Numbered from the stretch's first letter, positions 1 through 5,898 are shown. The stretch is 8,788 nucleotides of DNA from JBBRHH01 sp038222915 (GCA_038222915.1 JBBRHH010000237.1:1-8788); one strand, 5' to 3'. The notes: generated from the sequence alone by a model not told the origin. A program made the numbers and translations.

Positions 1-1042
1 CCCGCCCAAACGGCAATTTCACCGCCGCCCCCGTCTCTGCAGCCCGCTCCGCCGCGAATATCACTTCGTGCGTCTTCATCGCATCCTCCAGATCCGGCCC
101 AACCGCCGTCCCATCCAATATGCTCGCCGCAAACGCCTCCATCTGCCCATTGAACGGATGATGCGTCACATCCCCATTGTCCGGCAGAATGGTCGGAATC
201 TTCGCCCAATCCGTCTGCCCCGGAAACAGCGTCTCACTCCACACCCGGTTGTCCCGAATAGCCCCGCGCGTCCCGATGATGTCCACGTTGAACTGATACG
301 GCATCGCGCAGTCGAGAATCGAGGCCGTCTTCCCAATCGTCCCATCCGCAAACTTGCACATCAGCACAATCGTCGGGTCATATCCCCAGTCTGGATTGTT
401 CCCGAAGTGCGGCGCTGAATAAGCCGAAACCTCCACCACCGCATTCCCGCTCCCCGCAAACCACCGCATCGCATCCACCGCATGACAACCGGCCGACAGC
501 AGCGACGATCCCCCCTCCTCCTTCGTCACCGACCACGGATACTGCGGATACCACTTTTTCATCCCATGCCAGTAATCCACCTCAATAAAATAAGGCCGCC
601 CCACCGCTCCCTGATCGATCAAGCTCCGCGTGTTCATCAGCGAAGGGTTCCAGTGCAGACAAAACGAAACCACCGTCTTCACCCCCGCCGCCTTCACCCC
701 CTTCTGCATCGCCAGACAACTCTCCCAATCCAGCGCCAGCGGCTTCTCAATACAAACATGCTTCCCTGCCCGCGCCGCCCGAATAGTCAAATCCGCATGC
801 ATCGCCGGCGGCGTAGTAATCGAAACAAGGTCCACCTCCGGATGCTTCAAAATCTCATCAAAATCCGTAGTAACAAAAGCCCCCGCCACCCCCGCATACT
901 CCGCACACTTCCGAGCCGACTCCAAGCGCCGGCTCCCCACCGCCACCAACCGAGTCCGCGCACACTTCTCAAAAGCCCGCGCATGCTCCCCGGCCACCCA
1001 CCCAGCCCCAAAAATAGCCGCACCAAGTTTCCCATCACGCAT
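1..1042 (-). CDS. Gfo/Idh/MocA family oxidoreductase, 3' end outside window
   Basis: Predicted cytoplasmic NAD(P)-dependent sugar or sugar-derivative dehydrogenase; the substrate is not determinable. I translated 347 codons by hand from the minus strand with no stop. The Rossmann loop reads GAGWVAG (residues 12-18). The family's EKP motif is at 99-101 (K100 catalytic), after GKHVCI. The H187-x-x-D190 pair sits in SAGCHAVD, where the family has its catalytic His/Asp. The C-terminal alpha/beta domain follows, and the last visible residues (KLPFGR) resemble the usual family end, so little is probably missing. The ATG at 1042 is chosen because AGAGG lies 4 bases upstream; an in-frame ATG at 1057 would add MERGY but has no such site. 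It lies 58 bases downstream of the NagB-like gene on the same strand and is probably cotranscribed. Family is confident, substrate is not. Confidence 0.93.
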   Translation of the reverse strand, partial: MRDGKLGAAIFGAGWVAGEHARAFEKCARTRLVAVGSRRLESARKCAEYAGVAGAFVTTDFDEILKHPEVDLVSITTPPAMHADLTIRAARAGKHVCIEKPLALDWESCLAMQKGVKAAGVKTVVSFCLHWNPSLMNTRSLIDQGAVGRPYFIEVDYWHGMKKWYPQYPWSVTKEEGGSSLLSAGCHAVDAMRWFAGSGNAVVEVSAYSAPHFGNNPDWGYDPTIVLMCKFADGTIGKTASILDCAMPYQFNVDIIGTRGAIRDNRVWSETLFPGQTDWAKIPTILPDNGDVTHHPFNGQMEAFAASILDGTAVGPDLEDAMKTHEVIFAAERAAETGAAVKLPFGR

Positions 1043-1046
1043 ATAA

Positions 1047-1051
1047 CCTCT
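1047..1051 (-). promoter_or_regulatory. Shine-Dalgarno of the Gfo/Idh/MocA gene
   Basis: AGAGG on the minus strand, 4 bases before the ATG at 1042. It lies inside the extra codons that the upstream in-frame ATG (1057) would translate, so it decides the start in favour of 1042. Confidence 0.6.
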
Positions 1052-1053
1052 TT

Positions 1054-1083
1054 CCATCTGTGGCCATCCGTGAACATCTGTGG
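1054..1083. repeat. Three tandem 10-bp units (NCATCYGTGR) between two operon genes
   Basis: The plus strand reads CCATCTGTGG, CCATCCGTGA, ACATCTGTGG back to back. It fills half of the 58-base gap between the NagB-like stop and the Gfo/Idh/MocA start and ends only 12 bases from that start codon. From memory, similar CATCTGTGG/CATCCGTG tandem strings are scattered between genes in planctomycetes and some other phyla; I could not check this. A lone related unit, CATCCGTGGC, occurs at 8161-8170. Function unknown. Confidence 0.7.
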
Positions 1084-1100
1084 CTAAAAAAGCTCTTCTC

Positions 1101-2063
1101 CTAATGCGCCTCCGGCACCAAAGGCCCAGCAAGCTGCTTCACAAAAAATAACCGCCCCGCCATCCCCGGCATAAAAGAAGACGGCACCCAGGGCGTCGCC
1201 CCATACTGCAACGTTACACAAAGACTCATCCCCTGCCACGAAGCCCCGCGTTCCGGATACACCCCGTCCGCCCCGCCAATACAAAAATCGCTCTGCAAAA
1301 AAATCCCCGGCCCAATCGTATTCGCAAAACAGGGAATCAGCGTAAACCGGCTCATGAAACTATGCAGGCTGTTCTGCTCAATCGTCAGCGGATGCAGCGC
1401 CACTCCCAGCCGATGCGTCTGCCCCTTCCACTCCTCCGCCGAATACTCCCCGGCCAACTGCGGCTCCCAAAACGCAATATGACAAACCCGCCCAATCCCA
1501 TACACCGTCACCAGCCGCGCCCCGCCCTTCTTTAATTCCGCAATCTTCCCTCCATACGTCGGCAGATTCTTCCGCGTCGCAAAATTCCTCTGCCCCACCG
1601 GCACCGTCAACTTCCCCAGCGGCCCAAACAGCGCCTCCCCCATGGCATGCTCAAATCCCCCGGCCTGATCCCCCGCCATCGTGTTCCCCTTCGCATCCGA
1701 CCACTCATCCATATTAAACGTCGTCACATGATCGCACCCCGTCCCGCTCGCCTTCAACCGCTTCACCACCGTCGCATACATCCCCATCGGCCCCACCGGC
1801 AACACAATCGCCAGTTTCTTCCCGGCCTTCCGCGTCCCCTCAATCTGATCCGCAATCGCATTCCCCATCCGCACATCCATCTCCCCCACATCCTTCACAG
1901 GCACAGGCTTAAAATCCACATCCCACTCCCGCCGCCGCTTCATCACTCCCTTCAGCCCCAGCGCACAACACCGATCCATCTTCCGCAGATCCCAGCCGGC
2001 CGGATAAAAATGCTCAACCAGCGACCCCTTCAACGTGTTCATCAGATTCAAAGTCTTCGCCAT
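1101..2063 (-). CDS. NagB-like (glucosamine-6-phosphate deaminase/isomerase fold) protein with altered active site
   Basis: Predicted cytoplasmic sugar isomerase/deaminase of the NagB/6-phosphogluconolactonase fold, 320 residues. TTFNMDEW (114-121) matches the NagB block with the general-base aspartate (D119 here). GIGRVCHIAFWEP (189-201) matches the NagB block GxGxDGHIAFNEP, keeping H195 and E200 but with V193 where NagB has its ring-opening Asp. The glycine-rich phosphate loop (PTGGTP in NagB) appears shortened to PVGP (89-92). The N-terminus (1-50) is longer than in E. coli NagB. I chose the ATG at 2063: GAGGGAGAG lies upstream (GGAG 11 bases away). The alternative TTG at 2072 would overlap the previous stop and sit almost on that site. 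It begins 5 bases after the PIG-L gene, implying coupling; NagB-LmbE fusions are known in other bacteria. Fold is confident; true deaminase activity is uncertain. Confidence 0.85.
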   Translation of the reverse strand: MAKTLNLMNTLKGSLVEHFYPAGWDLRKMDRCCALGLKGVMKRRREWDVDFKPVPVKDVGEMDVRMGNAIADQIEGTRKAGKKLAIVLPVGPMGMYATVVKRLKASGTGCDHVTTFNMDEWSDAKGNTMAGDQAGGFEHAMGEALFGPLGKLTVPVGQRNFATRKNLPTYGGKIAELKKGGARLVTVYGIGRVCHIAFWEPQLAGEYSAEEWKGQTHRLGVALHPLTIEQNSLHSFMSRFTLIPCFANTIGPGIFLQSDFCIGGADGVYPERGASWQGMSLCVTLQYGATPWVPSSFMPGMAGRLFFVKQLAGPLVPEAH

Positions 2064-2068
2064 CGCGT

Positions 2069-2827
2069 TCAACTCTCCCTCGCCAGCAATTTCCCCAGCA
2101 GATCGTCGGCCGGATAAGCATGCCCGCGATGCTGCACAAACCCCTCCGCATATTCCACCCCCATCTGCCGCCCGCGTTGACGCCCATGTCGCTTCATCGC
2201 GTCGATGTACTCATCCATCCCATGATGCGCCGCCAGCCATTCCCGCTGCGAAGCATGACACCCCAGCATCGCCGCCTTCGTCTTCATCACATCAGTCACA
2301 TCCACAAAAGTCGTAGGTGAAACTTTATTCCCCAGCGGATCAATCCCCTCAATCGGATCACAGTAATACAGATATGGAACCCCACTCCCGGCCAACAGCG
2401 GCAGCTCCGAAACATTCGGCGCACCAAAAACAAAACTCGCCGCCCGCGCCAGCAGATGCGTCTGCTCGTGATCCATCATGTAATCCTTCGCCGCATGCGT
2501 AATCACCAGCGAAGGCGCAACCCGCCGAAACAAATCAATCGTTTTCCGTAGCGTTCCCTTGTCGTAAACCACAAACCCATCCATCTCCTCCAGGCAATGA
2601 TATTGCGCCCCAATCATCCCCGCCGCCCGAGTCGCCTCCCCACGCCGCACCACAGAAATCTCTGCGGCGGACAAGGAAACTGTCCCACAATCCCCGGCCG
2701 TCAAAGTAACAACATGAACCTCCCACCCCAACGCCCGCAACCGAATCAAAGTCCCCCCACAAAGAATCTCCGCATCATCCGGATGAGCCAGCAGCGTCAA
2801 AACGATATTAGAAAAAGACGCCGCCAT
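2069..2827 (-). CDS. PIG-L (LmbE-like) family zinc deacetylase
   Basis: Predicted zinc-dependent N-deacetylase, 252 residues, normal family length, no signal peptide. The N-terminal strand leads into AHPDDAE (14-20). By family analogy H15 and D18 bind zinc and D17 is the catalytic base. The third ligand is probably H124 in DHEQTH (119-124), and YYCDP (154-158) follows as in many relatives. Known family substrates are N-acetylglucosamine moieties in GlcNAc-PI, mycothiol or bacillithiol precursors and free or lipid-linked amino sugars. Being first in an apparent operon with a NagB-like gene favours N-acetyl-hexosamine catabolism (inference). The ATG at 2827 is preferred to an in-frame TTG at 2836; neither has a Shine-Dalgarno, but a -10-like TATCAT lies 12 bases upstream. 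Divergent from the thioredoxin-like gene. Confidence 0.93.
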   Translation of the reverse strand: MAASFSNIVLTLLAHPDDAEILCGGTLIRLRALGWEVHVVTLTAGDCGTVSLSAAEISVVRRGEATRAAGMIGAQYHCLEEMDGFVVYDKGTLRKTIDLFRRVAPSLVITHAAKDYMMDHEQTHLLARAASFVFGAPNVSELPLLAGSGVPYLYYCDPIEGIDPLGNKVSPTTFVDVTDVMKTKAAMLGCHASQREWLAAHHGMDEYIDAMKRHGRQRGRQMGVEYAEGFVQHRGHAYPADDLLGKLLARES

Positions 2828-2839
2828 GAAAGTCAACGA

Positions 2840-2845
2840 ATGATA
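2840..2845 (-). promoter_or_regulatory. Putative -10 element upstream of the PIG-L gene
   Basis: TATCAT on the minus strand, 12 bases before the ATG at 2827. Transcription from it would start only a few bases ahead of the ATG. No convincing -35 was found, and this rests on hexamer similarity alone. Confidence 0.3.
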
Positions 2846-2851
2846 ACAGCG

Positions 2852-2885
2852 TCATCCTGATGGAGCGACAGCGACTGAAGGATCC
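2852..2885 (+). repeat. Dispersed 34-bp repeat, copy A
   Basis: Begins TCATCCTGATGGAGCG and continues ACAGCGACTGAAGGATCC. It matches copy B at 3631-3664 in 31 of 34 positions, in the same orientation (differences at repeat positions 11, 32 and 34). It lies between the divergent PIG-L and thioredoxin-like genes. From memory it resembles a widespread class of intergenic strings of the form TCATCCTGAG...GAAGGATC. No transposase accompanies it. Confidence 0.8.
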
Positions 2886-2924
2886 ACGTCCCACGACAAA
2901 AACCGATCCCATTCTCCGATCCTC

Positions 2925-2954
2925 AAATCTGAAATGGATGAAATCTGAAATTCC
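2925..2954. repeat. Direct repeat AAATCTGAAAT x2
   Basis: AAATCTGAAAT at 2925-2935 and again at 2941-2951, separated by GGATG. The second copy extends to AAATCTGAAATTC (2941-2953), a 13-mer found again at 5973-5985. It lies in the divergent intergenic region ahead of the thioredoxin-like gene. This looks like a dispersed intergenic repeat family of unknown role. Confidence 0.65.
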
Positions 2955-3001
2955 TCACCTTCACCCACAACCCTTCATAGCAATCATTTCCCCTCCCCGC
3001 C

Positions 3002-3007
3002 TACAAT
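3002..3007 (+). promoter_or_regulatory. Putative -10 element just ahead of the thioredoxin-like gene
   Basis: TACAAT, 6 bases before the ATG at 3014, with no Shine-Dalgarno in between. A start site at the normal distance would fall on or next to the ATG, giving a leaderless message. The region 16-18 bases upstream has no good -35. Confidence 0.35.
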
Positions 3008-3013
3008 CCACCC

Positions 3014-3685
3014 ATGCCCACTCTCCTCACGCTAATCCTCTGCCTCCTACTCCTAACCACCACCCTCCAAGCCGCCCCATCCACCCAACCCACAACCCTC
3101 CCGACTCCGCGCGCCGGCCTCGACCTCCTCAATAAACCCTTCACCCACCAGAACTTCACCCGCTGGCTCCAAACCCCCGATAACAAACCCCTCGACTCCG
3201 CCAACTCCATCACCCTCTACCGCTGGTGGACCGACACCTGCCCCTTCTGCGAAGCCACCCTGCCGGCCATCCAGAAACTCAACGAAAAATACGCCCCCCA
3301 GGGCCTGCGGGTCGTAGCCGTCTACCACCCCAAACCGCCGCGCGAAGTCCCCGACAAAACCATCCTCGAAGCCGCCCACCGCATTGGCTACCCCGGCCCA
3401 ATCGCCATCGACCAGAACTGGGATGTCCTGAAAAAACTCTACCTCACTACCGGCCGCCGCGAAGCCACCAGCGTCACCTTCCTCGTCGACCGCCACAACA
3501 ACATCCGCTTTATCCACCCCGGCACCATGTTCTACCCGTCCAGCAAACCAGAAGACGCCCAGCAAAACGCCGACTACCAGGCCATGGACCAGGCTATCCA
3601 ATTACTACTAAACGAACCTCATCCTCATCCTCATCCTGATAGAGCGACAGCGACTGAAGGACCTAGCCGAGGCGCAGGCAAATAA
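3014..3685 (+). CDS. Secreted TlpA-like thioredoxin-fold protein with repeat-derived C-terminal tail
   Basis: Predicted exported thiol-disulfide or redoxin-type protein, 223 residues. A signal peptide covers about 1-20 (hydrophobic run, cleavage near LQA-AP). A low-complexity Pro/Thr linker (21-33) precedes the thioredoxin-like domain (about 37-200). The strand and active site read YRWWTDTCPFC, with the CPFC redox pair at C76 and C79. TSVTFLVD (152-159) occupies the place where thioredoxins have the cis-proline loop (TPTTFLID), so the usual proline appears to be Ser153. FIHPG (166-170) is typical of TlpA/redoxin relatives. The fold plausibly ends near LLLNEP (197-202). The remaining HPHPHP and DRATATEGPSRGAGK are encoded by a (CATCCT)3 tract, the dispersed repeat and flanking bases. 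Composition is extremely C-rich. A role in envelope disulfide reduction or oxidation is inferred; the partner is unknown. Confidence 0.88.
   Translation: MPTLLTLILCLLLLTTTLQAAPSTQPTTLPTPRAGLDLLNKPFTHQNFTRWLQTPDNKPLDSANSITLYRWWTDTCPFCEATLPAIQKLNEKYAPQGLRVVAVYHPKPPREVPDKTILEAAHRIGYPGPIAIDQNWDVLKKLYLTTGRREATSVTFLVDRHNNIRFIHPGTMFYPSSKPEDAQQNADYQAMDQAIQLLLNEPHPHPHPDRATATEGPSRGAGK
3620..3637 (+). repeat. (CATCCT)3 hexanucleotide tract inside the thioredoxin-like gene
   Basis: Three perfect 6-bp units, in frame, coding HPHPHP at residues 203-208. The third unit overlaps the start of dispersed repeat copy B. Unit gain or loss by slippage would keep the reading frame and change tail length. Confidence 0.8.
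3631..3664 (+). repeat. Dispersed 34-bp repeat, copy B, inside the thioredoxin-like gene
   Basis: Begins TCATCCTGATAGAGCG and continues ACAGCGACTGAAGGACCT. It matches copy A (2852-2885) in 31 of 34 positions, same orientation. It is translated as part of the C-terminal tail of the thioredoxin-like protein, so this copy is coding while copy A is intergenic. Confidence 0.8.
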
Positions 3686-3729
3686 GCCGCGACAGCAACG
3701 GCCTGCTGATCCTCGCGGCCCCGCCTGCG
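3673..3729. terminator. Nested inverted repeat over the thioredoxin-like stop codon, possible bidirectional terminator
   Basis: Three perfect stem segments nest in one another: CGCAGGC (3673-3679) with GCCTGCG (3723-3729); GCCGCGA (3686-3692) with TCGCGGC (3713-3719); and CAGCA (3693-3697) with TGCTG (3704-3708) around a 6-base loop. The TAA stop (3683-3685) lies in the internal loop between the first two arms. The element separates two convergent genes, fitting a shared terminator, but there is no T-tract on either side. It may instead stabilise transcripts or be a REP-like element. Confidence 0.55.
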
Positions 3730-3757
3730 AAGACCACTCCGGCTTTCCTCACCCCCG

Positions 3758-4195
3758 TCACTGATAATTCCAGAAAAACACCGCAAAATCCTCAACAAGC
3801 TTAAAACTCGGAGACTTCTTGTCCTTCACCTTCAGCTCCGACAGCCCAAGCACAAACTTCTTTCCATCGCTGATACGCTCGACATTCGCCGCAATCTCCC
3901 CGTCTCGGCGCATCATCCATTTCGAATAGACACCGTACTTGATCGACACCAGCCGATAACGATCCGAGAAAGACGGCTGGGTTTTCTTGAGCGTCTCATA
4001 CTCCTGCCGGTTCATGCCGCCGATCACATACCCCTCCTCCCACTGAAAATCCTGGGTCCCCTTCACTTCGCACGGGAGTTGCAAATGAGCGTTCAGATGC
4101 TCGAACAGCCGACGCGCCGCGTCCTCAAAATGGTCAACCCCGTCCGTTCCGATGATGGCGTCAATCCGCTCAAACTGGTCGTCCTTCCTGCTCAT
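3758..4195 (-). CDS. Hypothetical protein, 145 residues
   Basis: I do not recognise the family. The protein is soluble, charged, and lacks a signal peptide or membrane segment, so it is probably cytoplasmic. An acidic amphipathic N-terminal helix (about 1-38) is followed by LPCEV (40-44), an aromatic/acidic stretch DFQWEEGYVIGG (49-60), and a beta-rich half with RLVSIKYG (81-88) and a final DFAVFFWNYQ. The LPCEV...WEE...YV layout loosely recalls small proteins with a compact beta domain, but I cannot name one. Its start lies 23 bases after the SGNH hydrolase stop on the same strand, so readthrough is likely. An extended -10-like TGATAGAAT lies 9 bases before the ATG and no Shine-Dalgarno is present. 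Plus-strand C excess resembles the upstream 4 kb rather than the SGNH gene. Confidence 0.75.
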   Translation of the reverse strand: MSRKDDQFERIDAIIGTDGVDHFEDAARRLFEHLNAHLQLPCEVKGTQDFQWEEGYVIGGMNRQEYETLKKTQPSFSDRYRLVSIKYGVYSKWMMRRDGEIAANVERISDGKKFVLGLSELKVKDKKSPSFKLVEDFAVFFWNYQ

Positions 4196-4204
4196 GGTGA
4201 AGCC

Positions 4205-4213
4205 ATTCTATCA
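4205..4213 (-). promoter_or_regulatory. Putative extended -10 ahead of the 145-residue hypothetical gene
   Basis: TGATAGAAT on the minus strand: a TGn extension plus TAGAAT, 9 bases before the ATG at 4195 and inside the 23-base gap after the SGNH gene. No good -35. It could give the small gene its own near-leaderless message in addition to readthrough. Confidence 0.3.
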
Positions 4214-4218
4214 TCAGT

Positions 4219-5898
4219 TCACTGGTGCGCGACAGTTGAAAACCGCAGATCGTCCAGGTGATCCCCGGGCGATTCAACTATCTTCATGTCGAACTGCCAT
4301 TGCCATTCGAGATGGTTGCTTTTGAACACGATCGCGTTCCACCCCTTTTTCAGCTTCAACTCCGCCGTTCCCTTTCGGTCCCACGACTGACGGACGACCT
4401 GACCATTCACCCAGAGCGACAGGTAATAATCACCCGCAAACGTATGCGAATCGAACTCCATCGGAACCGATCGTTCCGTCGGGCTGTAAATCCAGCGAGC
4501 GCCGTACGCCACGTCGAAAACCCCGAAATAAGACACCGCCGACAGATCGATGCTGCCCGGATCCGCGCCGCCCGGATAGTTGAGGCTGGCGACATACCGC
4601 TTCCAACCAATCTGTTTATGCCAGTTGGCCGTCGGCGTAACCACGACAGCCTTGTCGAATCCAATCCCACGACACAGACCCTCGTCAATCGCCATGTGCC
4701 CCTTCGTCGGATCGAACTTCATCCCCTTGTCATCGATCCACCCCTCCCGCCCAAAATTGCCGACGCCCACAATCCACCCGGCCGGGATAACGACGTCCGA
4801 CGTTGCCGTGGCCCCGTCCCACTCAGCCGCCACCGTTAACACGTTGCGTAGATGATCGAGTCGGCCACGTGCCGTAAATTCGCCCTGAGCCGCGTCAATC
4901 GCGGCCGGCGACGCCGTCCACCCCTCGGGAAGTTTCAAGGTCACTTTGGCCGCCCGCGCGATAGAACCAGACGCATCACGGGCCCAGTACCGGATTTTAA
5001 ACGTGTGCTCATCGCTGTCGGCCGCCGGTTCTCCAACGGGTTCAAACAGGTAGGAAACGGACGGCCCCTTCACCTCCACCGCTTTCCACAGTTGCGCAGC
5101 GCGATCGTCGTTCATCGCCTTCGCGGCCGCGCTCTCGCCCAATCCCTCCAGCATTCCCGTGGCAATCGCCAGGTGGCCAATGGCTTGCGGATGAACGAAG
5201 TCCGTCGACAGATGAAAGTCAGACTTCCGCGATCGCCCCTCGATCAGCGCCTCTTTCGAACGATCGCGTACCGGAAGGATGACACAGTGCATCTCGGCCG
5301 CCAGCTTGACCATCGCGGCGCTCATCTGATCCATCAGCACGTTCTTCGGCGACGCAAAATCCTCGGTACAAAGCGTGGGCGTTGCCAAAGCAATCACGCG
5401 CGCCTTGGTTCGCTCCTGCAATGCAACAATCAGCTTCCGATAATTCCCCGCCCACCCATCCACGGCCTCCGGCGTGTTCCCGGTATCTGGGCGCAGCACG
5501 TTGTTCATGCCAAGCATGATGATGACGACTTCCGCTCCTCCATCCAGCGTCGCCTTCACATCGACATTGGGCACATCCAGATTGAAATGTCGTTCGCGGC
5601 TGTCCTTCTCAACCCCAACCCACGATCCAACGTTCTGACCGCTCCCGCCCAGAGCAGTAAGCGTCGTCTTCGTACCGGGATGCGCCGCAAGCAGCGCCTC
5701 CTGCATCATGCCGACATAACCATTTTTCCCCACGCTCTGCCCAGTAATGCTGTCCCCAACGACCACAATCCGGTCGCCCTCTTTCAACACTGACGCCACA
5801 TCAGCCGCCGACGTCCCGCCTGGCAAACATAGCCAGAGCAAGGACACGGCATAAACAATTCGAGCAACAACAATCGACGGCAGATGCGTGAGGTTCAT
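4219..5898 (-). CDS. Secreted SGNH/GDSL-family hydrolase with C-terminal beta-sandwich domains
   Basis: Predicted exported esterase, probably acting on acyl groups of a polysaccharide, 559 residues. A signal peptide spans about 1-31 (hydrophobic 9-25, cleavage after TSA). The catalytic domain (about 33-255) shows VVVGDSIT with nucleophile S50, GGSG (84-87) as probable block II, LGMNN (129-133) with N132 as probable oxyanion residue, and DFVHP with the D233/H236 dyad. The next part (about 290-370) resembles an NPCBM-associated (NEW3) or Ig-like domain (VTLKLPEGWTASP). The C-terminal 440-545 looks like a jelly-roll typical of planctomycete secreted proteins (GWNAIVFKS). The ATG at 5898 is preferred to an in-frame TTG at 5907, which lies in the likely -10 box. 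Base composition is balanced, unlike the genes to its left. Exact substrate (acetylated glycan or sialate-type ester) is not determinable. Confidence 0.9.
   Translation of the reverse strand: MNLTHLPSIVVARIVYAVSLLWLCLPGGTSAADVASVLKEGDRIVVVGDSITGQSVGKNGYVGMMQEALLAAHPGTKTTLTALGGSGQNVGSWVGVEKDSRERHFNLDVPNVDVKATLDGGAEVVIIMLGMNNVLRPDTGNTPEAVDGWAGNYRKLIVALQERTKARVIALATPTLCTEDFASPKNVLMDQMSAAMVKLAAEMHCVILPVRDRSKEALIEGRSRKSDFHLSTDFVHPQAIGHLAIATGMLEGLGESAAAKAMNDDRAAQLWKAVEVKGPSVSYLFEPVGEPAADSDEHTFKIRYWARDASGSIARAAKVTLKLPEGWTASPAAIDAAQGEFTARGRLDHLRNVLTVAAEWDGATATSDVVIPAGWIVGVGNFGREGWIDDKGMKFDPTKGHMAIDEGLCRGIGFDKAVVVTPTANWHKQIGWKRYVASLNYPGGADPGSIDLSAVSYFGVFDVAYGARWIYSPTERSVPMEFDSHTFAGDYYLSLWVNGQVVRQSWDRKGTAELKLKKGWNAIVFKSNHLEWQWQFDMKIVESPGDHLDDLRFSTVAHQ

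Noticed and set aside
482..1087. Long plus-strand open frame (201 codons) opposite the oxidoreductase gene
   Set aside because: Arg/Pro/His-rich translation with no domain, antisense to a clear Gfo/Idh/MocA gene in a C-rich region where stops are rare.
1085..1100. T-run (CTTTTTTAG on the minus strand) after the NagB-like stop as a terminator
   Set aside because: No GC-rich stem precedes it, and the next gene follows in the same direction with its own Shine-Dalgarno.
2063..2072. TTG start of the NagB-like gene at 2072, overlapping the PIG-L stop
   Set aside because: It would put the purine-rich site only a base or two from the start codon, while the ATG at 2063 has a usable spacing.
1647..2117. 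Plus-strand open frame (156 codons) opposite the NagB-like gene
   Set aside because: Low-complexity His/Pro/Arg translation, antisense to conserved NagB motifs.
2925..2954. Start of a CRISPR-like array
   Set aside because: Only two 11-bp units with a 5-base gap; no spacers and no cas genes.
2852..3664. Insertion sequence or transposon defined by the 34-bp repeats
   Set aside because: The repeats are direct, not inverted, no transposase lies between them, and no target duplication is evident.
4852..5793. Plus-strand open frame (313 codons) opposite the SGNH hydrolase
   Set aside because: Arg-rich translation without a recognisable fold; the minus strand carries all catalytic SGNH blocks.
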